Notes under the pieces: model-generated | Seen by the model: only the letters and a program-made list of their open reading frames with translations | The model's database searches: none | Told to the model about the DNA's origin: nothing | Program-made: the position numbers and the translations under genes | NCBI GenBank assembly: GCA_938010045.1 | Contig: CALLFZ010000010.1 | Coordinates: 62,001-126,000 of the forward strand | Direction of reading: 5' to 3' | Length of the DNA: 64,000 bases | Source of the DNA: an uncultured bacterium | GTDB lineage: Bacteria > Verrucomicrobiota > Kiritimatiellia > PWTM01 | Part shown: positions 35,181-45,446 of the stretch, in pieces | Position numbering within the stretch: the first letter of the stretch is position 1 | Layout of the letters: each line of letters opens with the position of its first letter

Positions 35181-36502
35181 GACGACCTCTCGCCACCGCC
35201 AGCCTCGTGGCGGCGACGTTCACCGTCGGCGCTGTGCCGGAACCGGACGAAATCACCGTCGATCTCGCCTGGGCCGGTCACCCTGTCGGGTTCGCCCTCC
35301 ATACCGCGCCGCCCGACCAGTTTGTGGCCTACTACGACGCGGACCGCTTGATGACCGTCGCGCAACGACGCATCGGCGAGACGAACTGGACCCGCGTTCG
35401 CCTCGACAGCCGCGTGGGCTGGGATTCCCACAATTACATCGCGATCACCCTCGATCGCGCCGGCCGCCTGCACCTCGCCGGCAATATGCACGCCAGCCCC
35501 CTTGTCTACTTTCGCAGCCGCGCCCCTCGCGACGTCTCAGTCATCGAACGTATGCCCGCCATGGTTGGCGATCGCGAGTCGCAAATGACCTATCCCGTCT
35601 TCTTCCGCGACGCCGAGGAACGGCTCCTCTTCCGCTATCGTGACGGGCGTAGCGGCAAAGGCGACGACCTGATCAACCTGTGGGACGAGGACGCTCAACG
35701 TTGGCGACGGTGGCTGGACGTCCCGCTCTTCAGTGGCGAAGGCTGTCGGAACGCCTATGCGAGTGTTCCGACTCTCGGCCCGGACGGTCACTTCCACATC
35801 GTCTGGGTCTGGCGGAACACACCGGATTGCGCGACCTCCCATTCCCCTGGCTACGCCCGCAGCCGCGATGTGCGCCAGTGGGAGGATGCCTTCGGCCGCC
35901 CGCTGGCGCTTCCCATCACGCTCGAGCGCGGCGGTACGATTGATCCTGTCCCGCCCGGCGGAGGAGTGATCAACGGGAATGTATGCCTCGGCTTCGACTC
36001 GTCCGCGCGCCCGGTTGTGACCTACCACAAGTACGACGCAAACGGCGATCTCCAGATCTATGCCGCTCGCCCGGAGTCTAACCGGTGGGCAATTGTTCAG
36101 GTGAGCGACTGGACGGGGTATCGCTGGACCTTTGGCGGGGGCGGCTCGATCCCGTTCGAAGTCCGGGTCTTTCCGGTCGAACGAGCGTCGCCCGGCCGCC
36201 TGCGGCTGCGATGGCGCTCCGGCCTTGGTTCCGGCGTGTGGTGGCTCGATGAAACCTCGCTGGTGGCGCTACCCTTCCGCCCGGAACCCACATCCCCACC
36301 GTGCCGGTCGCGCGGCGCGGCGCCGCTCGCGCCGGAACGGCCGGAACTAGAACTCCAAACTGCCGCCGACAGCGGAGCGGCTGCCGAGGGTTGGCAGTAT
36401 GTGCTTCTGTGGGAGGCCCTCGGCGTCCATCGCGACCGCCCCCGCGATCCGCCATGGCCCGCTCCCTCCCGCTTGCGCGTCCGGCGGCTGCCTCGGCGGT
36501 AA
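35177..36502 (+). CDS. BNR-4 repeat-containing secreted protein, likely polysaccharide-acting
   Basis: 441 residues with a short signal peptide (about 1-19). GWDSHNYIAITLDRAGRLHL, then AGNMHASPLVYF, is the hallmark of the BNR-4 family, a seven-bladed propeller family that includes some ulvan- and other polysaccharide-lyase proteins. RESQMTYPVFFRD, LLFRYRDGRSGKGDDLIN, YASVPTLGPDGHFHIVWVWR and VTYHKYDANGDLQIYAA mark further blades. A lyase or sialidase-like activity is possible, not shown. The GTG start overlaps the stop of the FAD oxidoreductase, so the two products are made together and probably act on the same glycan outside the cytoplasm. The last 60 residues are low complexity. Confidence 0.85.
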   Translation: MRRPLATASLVAATFTVGAVPEPDEITVDLAWAGHPVGFALHTAPPDQFVAYYDADRLMTVAQRRIGETNWTRVRLDSRVGWDSHNYIAITLDRAGRLHLAGNMHASPLVYFRSRAPRDVSVIERMPAMVGDRESQMTYPVFFRDAEERLLFRYRDGRSGKGDDLINLWDEDAQRWRRWLDVPLFSGEGCRNAYASVPTLGPDGHFHIVWVWRNTPDCATSHSPGYARSRDVRQWEDAFGRPLALPITLERGGTIDPVPPGGGVINGNVCLGFDSSARPVVTYHKYDANGDLQIYAARPESNRWAIVQVSDWTGYRWTFGGGGSIPFEVRVFPVERASPGRLRLRWRSGLGSGVWWLDETSLVALPFRPEPTSPPCRSRGAAPLAPERPELELQTAADSGAAAEGWQYVLLWEALGVHRDRPRDPPWPAPSRLRVRRLPRR

Positions 36503-36636
36503 GCTCCTCCGTTCCTTGCACCGGCCATTCGCGTTCGCATCCGCAAGGTCGGCCGCCTTCGTTCCAGCACCGCCAATCGAGTCGCCTTCCCAAAAAAACA
36601 ACTGGTGGGTTGCCTTAGTTGGCCGATAGTAGCCGA

Positions 36637-36661
36637 CGGCGCGGTGGTTTGTTTTGAGCGG
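36637..36661 (+). repeat. Dispersed repeat copy (GCGCTGTGGATTGT family)
   Basis: Reads GGCGCGGTGGTTTGTTTTGA then GCGG, diverged from the copies at 1266, 11769 and 12342. It again lies directly before CTGTCCCC words. Confidence 0.4.
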
Positions 36662-36698
36662 CGCAACGCGGGATCTGAATGCGCTTGCGCCTGCGATT

Positions 36699-37391
36699 GT
36701 GCCTGTCCCCAAGAAAAGACCGGGGACCGGGATTGGCCCGAAAGCAACCCTGACCACCACGCTCGGCTCGGCGTGAGGCAACCGCCTGGTTTCGCGCGGC
36801 AAAAGGGGACAGGCACCTGACATCCTCCGGCACCTGACATCCCGGCGGCTCCAAATGGGGACAGGCACCCGACATGAAGTCACAGTGGGTTGAAAGAGAG
36901 ATCGTTGCGTCGTCTGCGCTTGTGCCTGTCCCCAATCGCCCCAATCGCGCACGGGGTAAGGGCCTGGGGACGGGGCATGGGGACATGCACCTGGCAACTC
37001 GCCCCCCCGCGACGTACCTGTCCCCATGACGACTCACCATGACGACTCAGTGCGCTTGTGCCTGTCCCCAAGAAAAGACCGGGGACCGGGATTGGCCCGA
37101 AAGCAACCCTGACCACCACGCTCGGCTCGGCGTGAGGCGACCGCCTGGTTTCGCGCGGCAAAAGGGGACAGGCACCTGACATCCCGGCGGCTCCAAATGG
37201 GGACAGGCACCCGACATGAAGTCACAGTGGGTTGAAAGAGAGATCGTTGCGTCGTCTGCGCTTGTGCCTGTCCCCAATCGCCCCAATCGCGCACGGGGTA
37301 AGGGCCCGGGGACGGGGCCTGGGGGGCATGGGGACAGGCGCCTGGCAACTCGCCCCCCCCCGCGACGTGCCTGTCCCCATGACGACTCAGT
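36699..37391. repeat. GTGCCTGTCCCC array 2, tandemly duplicated
   Basis: Copies of GTGCCTGTCCCC lie at 36699, 36922, 37058, 37264 and 37367 (plus) and at 36805, 36857, 37164 and 37199 (minus), with one-mismatch copies at 36979, 37014 and 37330. The segment 36699-37050 is repeated at 37058-37391 with a period of 359 bp; the first copy has a 17-bp insertion (an extra CACCTGACAT word). Neighbouring copies in opposite orientation could pair as hairpins. No Y1 transposase is nearby. Confidence 0.75.
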
Positions 37392-37710
37392 GGCGGCTCA
37401 TGCGAGGCGACCGACGCTAAGGTGCCCAGCCCACAGTACGTGCCCGTCAGCAACGAACCGCTATCGCCGCCCCCAGCGGTCGGCGGCCGTCCCGGCTGCA
37501 TGTCCCCTGCGAAGGGGCTAGCTGGTCAAAACATCCGTTTTTTGGGGGAGCGTCGAGACACACCGGCGAATGGCGCGGGGTCATTGTCGTGAACGATACT
37601 TCCACCACTTCGCCGATGCCTCCATGGGCCGCACATTCCCGATAGCGCAATCGGCGCAACAACCGGTCGTCTGTGTTGGCCGACAATGAGTGAGGTGGTA
37701 TTCTTCCACT

Positions 37711-40700
37711 GTGAGCGCAGGGTTCCAGCGGAAGCCGCGGATCACCCACGTCGGCCTCGTCATTTGCCTGCTGGGCGCCATTTGCCTGCTGGGCGCCACG
37801 TCCGCCAAGGGTCAAACCACCGGCGTCTTTCGTGAGGTCTTCACCGGCATCACCGGCAACGCGGTCTCCAACCTCACTAACGCCGTCGTTTATCCTTACG
37901 GCCCCTCGCTGGAGGGGTATCTGCTCCAGTTTGAGGCACCCACCAACTGGGCCGATAACTACGGCCAGCGCCTTCGTGCTCTGTTGATCCCGCCGACCAG
38001 CGGGGTGTACCGCTTCGCCATCGCGAGCGACGACGCCTCGGTCCTGTATCTGAGTCCCACCACGAACGAGTCTGAAAAGGTTCCGATCGCGTGGGTCAAT
38101 GGTTGGACGAGCTTTCGACAATTCAACAAGGAAACGAATCAGTGGTCGGCCACGATTCCGCTGACCAACGGTTCCGCGTACTACATGGAGGCCCTGCAAA
38201 AAGAGGGAAGTGGCGGCGACAACCTCTCGGTGCTGTGGGTGATGCCGGGCCAAGTAACGAACAGCCCGATTCCCGGCGCGTTTCTGCGACCCATCGGCAT
38301 GCCTCCGCCGGTCATCACCTCTCAACCGCCGACGGAGCTGACCGCGATGGCGGGCGATCCGCTCGTCTTAGAGGTCAGGGTTCAGCGTCCATTGAACATC
38401 GGGTATCGCTGGCAGCGGAACGAGCAGCCAATTCCGGGCGAGAGCAATTCTGTGCTCATCATCCACGCCCTCAGTGCGACGAACGACCAGGATCGCTATC
38501 GCTGCATCGTGACGAACCTTCATGGCGCTGTGACGAGCCGAACTTGCGTCCTGAGCGTCGTTCCGGATACCCGCCCCCCGGAGATTGCGAGCGTTCGCGT
38601 CGCCTCACCCCTCACCGTAGAGGTGATGTTCACCGAACCTGTGGATCTCACGAACGCCAGCTGGTCCATCGATGGCGGCGGTGCCGTCGTTGCGGAGCGC
38701 AGTTCGCTCGATCGCCGCTCGGTGCTGCTCACGCTGGCCTCTCCTCTGACCACGGGCGTGACCGTGCGGGTCTCTGGCGTCCGCGACCTCGCCGACACGC
38801 CGAACACGATCGCCCCGGGCTCGACTGCCGCCGCTTCTCTGGCGCCGGGCTTCACCCCGCCTCACGTCCTCTTCGGCCAGCGGGAATCCCCCGGACCGAG
38901 CACCCGCCGGACTCCGCTCGCGATCACGGAAATCCACTACAACCCGCCGAATCGGCCCGACGGCCGCGACCTCGAGTTCATCGAAATCTACAACTCGGTC
39001 GAGTGGCCGTGGGACATCAGCGGCTATCGCCTGGGTGGTGAAGTGGGCTACACGTTTCCCGCCGGCACCGTGATCTCCGGCCGCTCGTACCGAGTCATTG
39101 CGGCGGTTCCGTCCGACGTCGCCGCGGTCTACGGCCTCTCCGGCGTGCTCGGCCCATACACGGGCCGGCTCTCCAACGGCGGCGGGACCGTGCGCCTGAT
39201 CGGCCGACTCGGCGAAGTACTGCTCACCGCCGACTACGACGACGATCCGCCGTGGCCCGCAGCGGCGGATGGCGCCGGCCATTCGCTCGTGCTGGCTCGC
39301 CCGTCGTACGGCGAGCGCGACCATCGCGCCTGGGCGGCGAGCCCATGGCCGGATGGCTCGCCCGGCACACCCGATCCCGTCGCAACGCAAGCCTGGACCG
39401 GTGTCGTCATCAACGAGTGGTTGGCGCACACGGATGACCCTGTTGAGGACTTCGTTGAGCTCTACAACACCTCCACGCAAGCGGTCAGCCTCGCGGGGTT
39501 CTGGCTCTCCGACGATCCCGCCACGAACAAATTCCGCATTCCGGACGGCACAGTGATCCCCGCCGGCGGGCATCTGGTATGGACCCAGTCACAACTCGGT
39601 TTCGCGCTCGACGCCGCCGGCGAGGTGATCGTGTTGCGCGCGCCAGATGGCCGCACCGTCGTGGACATGATTGCGTTCGGCGCATCCGCGAACGGCGTGT
39701 CGCGCGGACGCACCCCCGACGGCGCCCCGGACTGGGCCGATCTCTCCTTGCCCACGCCGGGTGCGCCCAACCTCGGGCGCCGCGCGTGGCCGGTGGTGAT
39801 CAACGAAATTATGTACCACCCGATCACCGAAGATGACGGCGACGAATTCATCGAACTGTTCAACCACGGCACCAATGCCGTAAACATGTCGGGATGGCGG
39901 ATCCGTGGCGGCATTTCGTTCAACATTCCGGCCGGGATCGAGTTGCCTCCGGGTGGTTACCTCGTCGTCGCGGCGGATGCGGCCCGCATGCGCGCCCGAT
40001 GCCCGTGGCTCAATGCGACCAACTGTGTCGGCAACTTCGCGGGACGATTGTCCGACCGCAGCGACGTCATCCGCCTGCAAATGCCGGACGCGATCATCTC
40101 GACCAATTCGGCAGGCCAGTGGGTTACCAACCTCGTCCACGTCACAGTCAACGAGGTGAGGTATTGGGACGGCGGACAATGGGGCTCGTGGGCTGATGGT
40201 GGGGGCAGCAGCCTCGAACTTACCGACCCTCGCGCGGACAACCGCCGTCCGTCCGCGTGGGCGGACAGTGACGAACGCCAAACGTGCGGCTGGGTGACGA
40301 TCGAGCACACCGGCGTGCTCGATCATGGCCATCCAAGCTTTCCGGCGACGGAGCTTCAGGTCCTCGCGCTGGGTGTCGGAGAATACGATCTCGACAACGT
40401 CCAAGTTTTGAACGCATCGGGCCAGAACCTCATCACGAATGGCACGTTCACCGCCGGCGCAGACGGATGGACGATGCGAGGTTCGCACCAAGAGAGCGAA
40501 TGGCGGGCCGACGCTGGCGAAAGCGGAGGCGGCCTGCGCATTCGCGCCTCTTGGCGGGGCGATCCTGGCGTCAATCGGGTCGGCTCAAAGCTCACCGCGA
40601 CCATGGCCACCGGAACAGTAGCGACCGTACGCGCAAGGGTGCGTTGGCGCGCCGGACATCCCGAACTATTGCTGCGTCTGCGCGGCAACTGGCTAGAAGC

Positions 40701-43700
40701 GACCGGATCCTTGCTCACGACTAGCGTGTTGGGCACCCCGGGCCGCCCGAATAGCCGGCTTGCGACGAACGCACCCCCTCAGATCTGGAACGTCACCCAC
40801 TTCCCCATCCTGCCCGCCCTCAACCAGCCCGTAGAGGTCTGGGCGCAGGTGGATGATCCCGACGGCACGTTTCTGCCGCGGCTGACGTACCGGCGCGACC
40901 CTCTTTTGCCCACCACGACCGTACCGATGGAACCGCGCCGCGGAGGCTTTTTCGTGGGCCGCATTCCTCCTCCTTCGGCCCCCGGCCTCACGGCCTTCTG
41001 GATCGAAGCCGAGGACGCGGGCTCTCCGCCAGCCGTCGCTCGGTTCCCCTCCGCCGCGCCGAAGATCGAAGGCCTCATCCTCTGGGGCGCCACCAACGCG
41101 CCCGGCACCTTCGCGACGTACCACCTCTGGATCACCGAGGCCATCCGGCAGGAATGGACGCTCCGCGATAAGAACAGTAACCACCCGCTCTGGGGCACGT
41201 TTGTATACAACGGCGAGCGTGTGATCCACGACATGCGTTGCATGTATAGCGGTAGTCCGTTCCACGCCCGCAATTTCAACGGCCCGACCGGCAGCGCATG
41301 GTGCGATTACTCGCTCGAGATGCCGAAGGACAACCGGTTGCTCAACGCCACCGACTTCGTCCTCCAGATGGTCACCGATGACGGCACTCGCGTGCGCCAA
41401 CAGGTCGGTTATTGGGCGGCCGAACAGCTCGGAGTTCCGTACCTGCATCGCCGATACCATCATTTTTTCGTGAATGCGGTGCGCCGCACGCCGCTGTTGG
41501 AGGACTCGCAACAGCCTGCCGGCGATGTGATCGAAGAATTCTATCCCAACGACGACCGCGGTCCCCTCCATAAGGTCGAGGACTGGTTCGAGTTCCAGGA
41601 CGACGGCACCAACTTCTCCAACATCAACGCCACCCTCGGCGATTTTCGAACCACCGGCGGCGTTCGGAAAACCGCTCGATATCGCTGGAACTGGCGGCCG
41701 CGTTCCGTGCGCGGCAGCGCGAACGATTACACCGAACTGTTCAAACTCGTCGACGCGGTCAATGCCACCTCACCCCAACCCTATGAGGTGCTGGTGCCGG
41801 CCACGCTTGATCTGCGCGAGTGGATGCGCGTGTTCGCCTTCGAGCGAGTCTTCCGCAACTACGACTCCTACGGCTTCCAGCGGGGCAAGAACATGTACGC
41901 CTACAAGCCCGCTCAGAGCCCATGGCAACTGTTGATGTGGGATATTGACTTCATTTTCGCGGCCAGCAGCACAAACGAACCGCTCTTCGGCAACGAAAAC
42001 GACGCCGTGATGGCCCGCCTGAAGAGCTATCCGCCGTTCCAGCGCATCTTCTGGGCATCGGTCAAAGAACTGCTGGACGGCCCGTTCCGCGTCGAAGCTC
42101 TCGAGCCCCAAATGCAGATGCGGTACGCCGTGCTCGTCAGCAACGGGGCCGCGCCAGGTGCGTACAGCAGCCTGCTGACCTTCGTCCGGGACCGCCGAAA
42201 CTACGTTCTCCAGCAGCTCGCGGACGTCCAGTCGCCCTTCACCGTCGGACTTCCCTCGCTGCTGGTCACGAACGCAAACTACCTCGAAGTGACCGGCACA
42301 GCCCCGGTCGAGGCCGACCGCATCACGATCAACGATATCCAGTACACACCCGCGTGGCTCTCTCTGAACCAGTGGCGCGTACTCGTGCCGCTGGCGGCCG
42401 GCACAAACGCATTGCGCGTCCACGCGGTGGACGTCCGCGGCGCGCCAATCACCAACGCCCCGGTCGAGGTCACGATCGTCTCCGGCGCGGCCTCGGAGCC
42501 CGCGCCGGGCCATGTCGTGATCAACGAGATCATGTACCAACCTACGACGCCCGGCGCGGCGTTTGTAGAACTGCACAATGCCTCGACCTCGACGTGGTTC
42601 GACCTGTCGCGCTGGGTGCTGAACGGCGTCGGGCTCACGATCCCGGACGGCACGGTGGTGCCCCCCGGCGGCTTTGCCGTGTTCGCAGCCAACCGCCTCA
42701 AGTTCGCCGAGGCCTACGGCTCCTCGATCCCTGTCGCCGCAGAGTACCCCGGCGGTCTCGCCGACGCCGGCGAAACGCTCACTCTGATCCGGCCCGGACC
42801 AACGCCCGCCGACGACGTGATCGTGGATCAGGTCGCCTACGAGCCCCGCCTCCCGTGGCCGCCCGAAGCGGCCGGGCAGGGCGCTTCGCTCCAACTGCTT
42901 CACCCCGCGCTCGACAACCGCCGTTCCGGCAACTGGGGCGCCACGCTCGGCAGCACCGCCTCGGCGCCGTCACAGGTGTTGATCGCCATGACCAACCTCT
43001 GGCGCTACAACATCGGCGGCACCAACCCCGGCCCCGACTGGGCCTCGCCGGTGTTCAACGCCGACGGCTGGCCGGCCGGCCGCGCCCTCCTCTATAACGA
43101 ATCCGCCCCGCTGCCCGCCCCAACGAATACGTGGATACCGCTCACCAATAGCGCGGGCGGACGCATCTGCGCGTACTTCTTCCGCAGCACCTTTTTGTTC
43201 GACGGTAATCCCAACGATGTGACGCTCGACGCTTCGTTCGTGCTCGACGACGGCGCCGTGGTCTATCTCAACGGCACCGAGGCCATCCGCATCGGTATGC
43301 CTGAGGGGCCCGTGAGCTGGACATCGCTCGCCGCGCGCGTGGTGGCCGATGCGAGCATCGAAGGTCCTTACGAACTACCCGCCGACCTGCTCGTGGCCGG
43401 GACCAACGTCGTGGCCGTTCAAGTCCACCAGAACAGCACGAATAGCTCAGACGTGGCGTTCGGGATGGAATTGATCGCTCGCCCCCGCTCGATGGCGGCA
43501 GCCACCCCGGGCACGACCAATTCCATCGCGCGAACGCTGGCACAAATCCCCGATCTGTGGATCAACGAGCTCGTGGTCTCCAACCTCACCGGCGCCGCGG
43601 ACTCGGCGGGGCAACGTGACCCCTGGATCGAGCTGTATAACCCGACTCCCCATCCGATGTCCCTCGCGGGTTGGTACCTGACCGACGACCCCTCCACGCC

Positions 43701-44985
43701 AATCAAGTGGGCCCTGCCGGCCACCAGCGTCATCCCCGGCGGCGGATTCCTCGTGGTCTGGCTCGATGGTCATCCTCAGCAGTCGTCCCCCGCCGAGCCG
43801 CATGCCTCGTTCCGTATCGGCGGGGCAACCGGCATCGTCGCGTTGGTCTGGAGCGGCTCCAACCGCATCGCCACCGCCGACCACATCCGGTGGGCGGGCC
43901 TGCCAGCCGACCGTTCCTACGGCTCCTGGCCCGATGGCGACCCCATCGCGCGGAAGCTGTTGCGGCAGCCTACACCCGGCGCCCCCAATGACGGCACCGC
44001 CCCACCCCTTCAGCTCTTCGTCAACGAATGGCTCGCCGACAACGTCGCCGTGCTCGCCGACCCGGCCGACGGCCAGTTCGAAGACTGGTTCGAACTCTAC
44101 AACCCCACCGACGACCCGATGGACCTCGGTGGCGCCTACCTCACCGATGACCTCTCCAATCCGACGAAGTACCGAATCCCCGCGGGCTTTTCGGTGCCTC
44201 CGCGCGGCTTCCTCCTCGTGTGGGCCGACAACGAACCCAGCCAGAACAACCTCGCCGTGCGCGCTGATCTGCACGCGGGCTTCGCGCTCAACAAGAATGG
44301 TGAGGCCATCGGGCTCTATGACGCTTCCGGACGGTTGGTGGACGCGCTCACCTTCGGGCCGCAGGTCACCGACGTCACTGAGGGCCGGTATCCCGACGGA
44401 GGGCCGGTCGTCGGCCGCCTGCCCCAGCCCACACCCGGCGCGCCCAACCCAGCGCCCAGCACGAACACTCCGCCGCGGCTGCGGCCAATCCCCGTCCAAA
44501 CCGTCTTCCGCGGGTCACAGCTTCGGTTCGTCGTCGCAGCGGACGATGACGACGTGCCCGCGCAGTCGCTGACCTACGAAGCGCTGGAGGCGCCGGCCGG
44601 TTCGCAGCTCAACCCCACCACCGGCGAATTCACGTGGACGGCACCCGCGATCGGTGGCATCGAGTCGCTGCGCATGATCATCCGCGTGACCGACTCGGGA
44701 TCGCCGCCGCTGTCGCATGAACGAGAGGTCTTCATCGTCGTAGTACCACGGCCGGAGATCGGTCCTTCGGCCGCCGGTTCGCTACCCCCGGGAATGACGG
44801 CCGGGTTCCGGTTTGGAACAGTGGCCGGACGCAGGTATCAGATCGAATACACCGATTCGCTTTCCCCGCCGAATTGGCTGCCCTGGAGCGCCTCGTTCGT
44901 GGCGGAGGGCGATAGTGTCGAGTTCTACGAGACCACGGTGCACCGCCAGCGCTTCTATCGCGTCCGCGACGTCACCCCGCCCTGA
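37711..44985 (+). CDS. Giant secreted protein with PA14, Ig-like, six lamin-tail and CotH domains
   Basis: 2,424 residues from GTG 37711; another GTG 7 codons upstream is possible. A signal peptide (VGLVICLLGAICLLGATSAK) is followed by a PA14-like domain (about 37-183, SGVYRFAIASDDASVLYL), an Ig-like domain (about 197-285) and three lamin-tail domains (about 403, 563 and 693; for example VVINEIMYHPITEDDGDEFI). A CotH kinase-like domain spans about 1135-1506, with FERVFRNYDSYGFQRGKNMY and LLMWDIDFIFAA holding the expected acidic residues. Then come a fourth lamin-tail domain (about 1600), a beta-sandwich (about 1755-1930), two more lamin-tail domains (about 1947 and 2100) and a cadherin-like domain (about 2250). 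The C-terminus (GRRYQIEYTDSL, QRFYRV) is a pattern common in Verrucomicrobiota secreted proteins. Likely cell-surface or extracellular; the CotH part may phosphorylate proteins. Confidence 0.9.
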   Translation: MSAGFQRKPRITHVGLVICLLGAICLLGATSAKGQTTGVFREVFTGITGNAVSNLTNAVVYPYGPSLEGYLLQFEAPTNWADNYGQRLRALLIPPTSGVYRFAIASDDASVLYLSPTTNESEKVPIAWVNGWTSFRQFNKETNQWSATIPLTNGSAYYMEALQKEGSGGDNLSVLWVMPGQVTNSPIPGAFLRPIGMPPPVITSQPPTELTAMAGDPLVLEVRVQRPLNIGYRWQRNEQPIPGESNSVLIIHALSATNDQDRYRCIVTNLHGAVTSRTCVLSVVPDTRPPEIASVRVASPLTVEVMFTEPVDLTNASWSIDGGGAVVAERSSLDRRSVLLTLASPLTTGVTVRVSGVRDLADTPNTIAPGSTAAASLAPGFTPPHVLFGQRESPGPSTRRTPLAITEIHYNPPNRPDGRDLEFIEIYNSVEWPWDISGYRLGGEVGYTFPAGTVISGRSYRVIAAVPSDVAAVYGLSGVLGPYTGRLSNGGGTVRLIGRLGEVLLTADYDDDPPWPAAADGAGHSLVLARPSYGERDHRAWAASPWPDGSPGTPDPVATQAWTGVVINEWLAHTDDPVEDFVELYNTSTQAVSLAGFWLSDDPATNKFRIPDGTVIPAGGHLVWTQSQLGFALDAAGEVIVLRAPDGRTVVDMIAFGASANGVSRGRTPDGAPDWADLSLPTPGAPNLGRRAWPVVINEIMYHPITEDDGDEFIELFNHGTNAVNMSGWRIRGGISFNIPAGIELPPGGYLVVAADAARMRARCPWLNATNCVGNFAGRLSDRSDVIRLQMPDAIISTNSAGQWVTNLVHVTVNEVRYWDGGQWGSWADGGGSSLELTDPRADNRRPSAWADSDERQTCGWVTIEHTGVLDHGHPSFPATELQVLALGVGEYDLDNVQVLNASGQNLITNGTFTAGADGWTMRGSHQESEWRADAGESGGGLRIRASWRGDPGVNRVGSKLTATMATGTVATVRARVRWRAGHPELLLRLRGNWLEATGSLLTTSVLGTPGRPNSRLATNAPPQIWNVTHFPILPALNQPVEVWAQVDDPDGTFLPRLTYRRDPLLPTTTVPMEPRRGGFFVGRIPPPSAPGLTAFWIEAEDAGSPPAVARFPSAAPKIEGLILWGATNAPGTFATYHLWITEAIRQEWTLRDKNSNHPLWGTFVYNGERVIHDMRCMYSGSPFHARNFNGPTGSAWCDYSLEMPKDNRLLNATDFVLQMVTDDGTRVRQQVGYWAAEQLGVPYLHRRYHHFFVNAVRRTPLLEDSQQPAGDVIEEFYPNDDRGPLHKVEDWFEFQDDGTNFSNINATLGDFRTTGGVRKTARYRWNWRPRSVRGSANDYTELFKLVDAVNATSPQPYEVLVPATLDLREWMRVFAFERVFRNYDSYGFQRGKNMYAYKPAQSPWQLLMWDIDFIFAASSTNEPLFGNENDAVMARLKSYPPFQRIFWASVKELLDGPFRVEALEPQMQMRYAVLVSNGAAPGAYSSLLTFVRDRRNYVLQQLADVQSPFTVGLPSLLVTNANYLEVTGTAPVEADRITINDIQYTPAWLSLNQWRVLVPLAAGTNALRVHAVDVRGAPITNAPVEVTIVSGAASEPAPGHVVINEIMYQPTTPGAAFVELHNASTSTWFDLSRWVLNGVGLTIPDGTVVPPGGFAVFAANRLKFAEAYGSSIPVAAEYPGGLADAGETLTLIRPGPTPADDVIVDQVAYEPRLPWPPEAAGQGASLQLLHPALDNRRSGNWGATLGSTASAPSQVLIAMTNLWRYNIGGTNPGPDWASPVFNADGWPAGRALLYNESAPLPAPTNTWIPLTNSAGGRICAYFFRSTFLFDGNPNDVTLDASFVLDDGAVVYLNGTEAIRIGMPEGPVSWTSLAARVVADASIEGPYELPADLLVAGTNVVAVQVHQNSTNSSDVAFGMELIARPRSMAAATPGTTNSIARTLAQIPDLWINELVVSNLTGAADSAGQRDPWIELYNPTPHPMSLAGWYLTDDPSTPIKWALPATSVIPGGGFLVVWLDGHPQQSSPAEPHASFRIGGATGIVALVWSGSNRIATADHIRWAGLPADRSYGSWPDGDPIARKLLRQPTPGAPNDGTAPPLQLFVNEWLADNVAVLADPADGQFEDWFELYNPTDDPMDLGGAYLTDDLSNPTKYRIPAGFSVPPRGFLLVWADNEPSQNNLAVRADLHAGFALNKNGEAIGLYDASGRLVDALTFGPQVTDVTEGRYPDGGPVVGRLPQPTPGAPNPAPSTNTPPRLRPIPVQTVFRGSQLRFVVAADDDDVPAQSLTYEALEAPAGSQLNPTTGEFTWTAPAIGGIESLRMIIRVTDSGSPPLSHEREVFIVVVPRPEIGPSAAGSLPPGMTAGFRFGTVAGRRYQIEYTDSLSPPNWLPWSASFVAEGDSVEFYETTVHRQRFYRVRDVTPP

Positions 44986-45446
44986 CGGCGTCACGGCGTC
45001 AACGTCCTGCCCGTGGACGGGCGGCGTTCCGAACCGGCTCAGCGGCCGCGAGTGAGTCGGGCCGCCGCCCTCTCAATCGTGGGACGCGTCAGATTTGGCG
45101 AGCCCAGAACCCCCAACTCATGTCGCCAATTCTTGGATGGCTCGCCTCGCTACCCGCCCAATGGCTGGACCGCGCACGCCCTCCAGACCGCAGACCGACG
45201 GCCGACAGATTGCAACCCAGCCCCCGGCACTAGATCTGGCGGTGACACGAGCCAAAGCCTCGTCCAAGGCAAGGTTTGAGAACGGGCGTCGGCCACACAC
45301 CCCTCGCATCCCGCACGAACGCCACGACGAATCGCCTTGCCCGTACAGAGGACCATCGGTGTTCTTCCGCTCGACAAACCGCCTCATCGGCGGCAAATTA
45401 TCGGCGGACCGGGCTAGGTGTCCGGAATGTGGGAGTACTCAGAACC
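44986..45446. other. Spacer before the parvulin gene, no supported gene
   Basis: 460 bp without a recognisable frame. It contains a degenerate paired half-site element at 45124-45170. Confidence 0.55.
45124..45170. repeat. Paired TCC-N7-GGA element, copy 6 (degenerate)
   Basis: Half-sites GCCAATTCTTGGA (ending 45137) and CCCAATGGCTGGA (starting 45157) each differ by one base from TCC-N7-GGA, but the 19-bp spacing is exact. Between the lamin-tail gene and the parvulin gene. Confidence 0.45.

Larger units (their letters stand above)
36503..37710. other. 1.2-kb repeat region, no supported gene
   Basis: It holds a GCGCTGTGGATTGT-family copy (36637-36661), a GTGCCTGTCCCC array (36699-37378) and a tandem duplication of about 0.36 kb. 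The open frames on both strands recur because of the duplication and show no protein family. The end is the leader of the lamin-tail protein gene. Confidence 0.65.

Noticed and set aside
36503-37700. A CRISPR array
   Set aside because: The repeated word is 12 bp, occurs in both orientations at irregular distances and has no uniform spacers; no cas gene is present.
41770-42903. A 377-residue minus-strand frame inside the CotH gene
   Set aside because: It is antisense to a well-supported lamin-tail/CotH frame.
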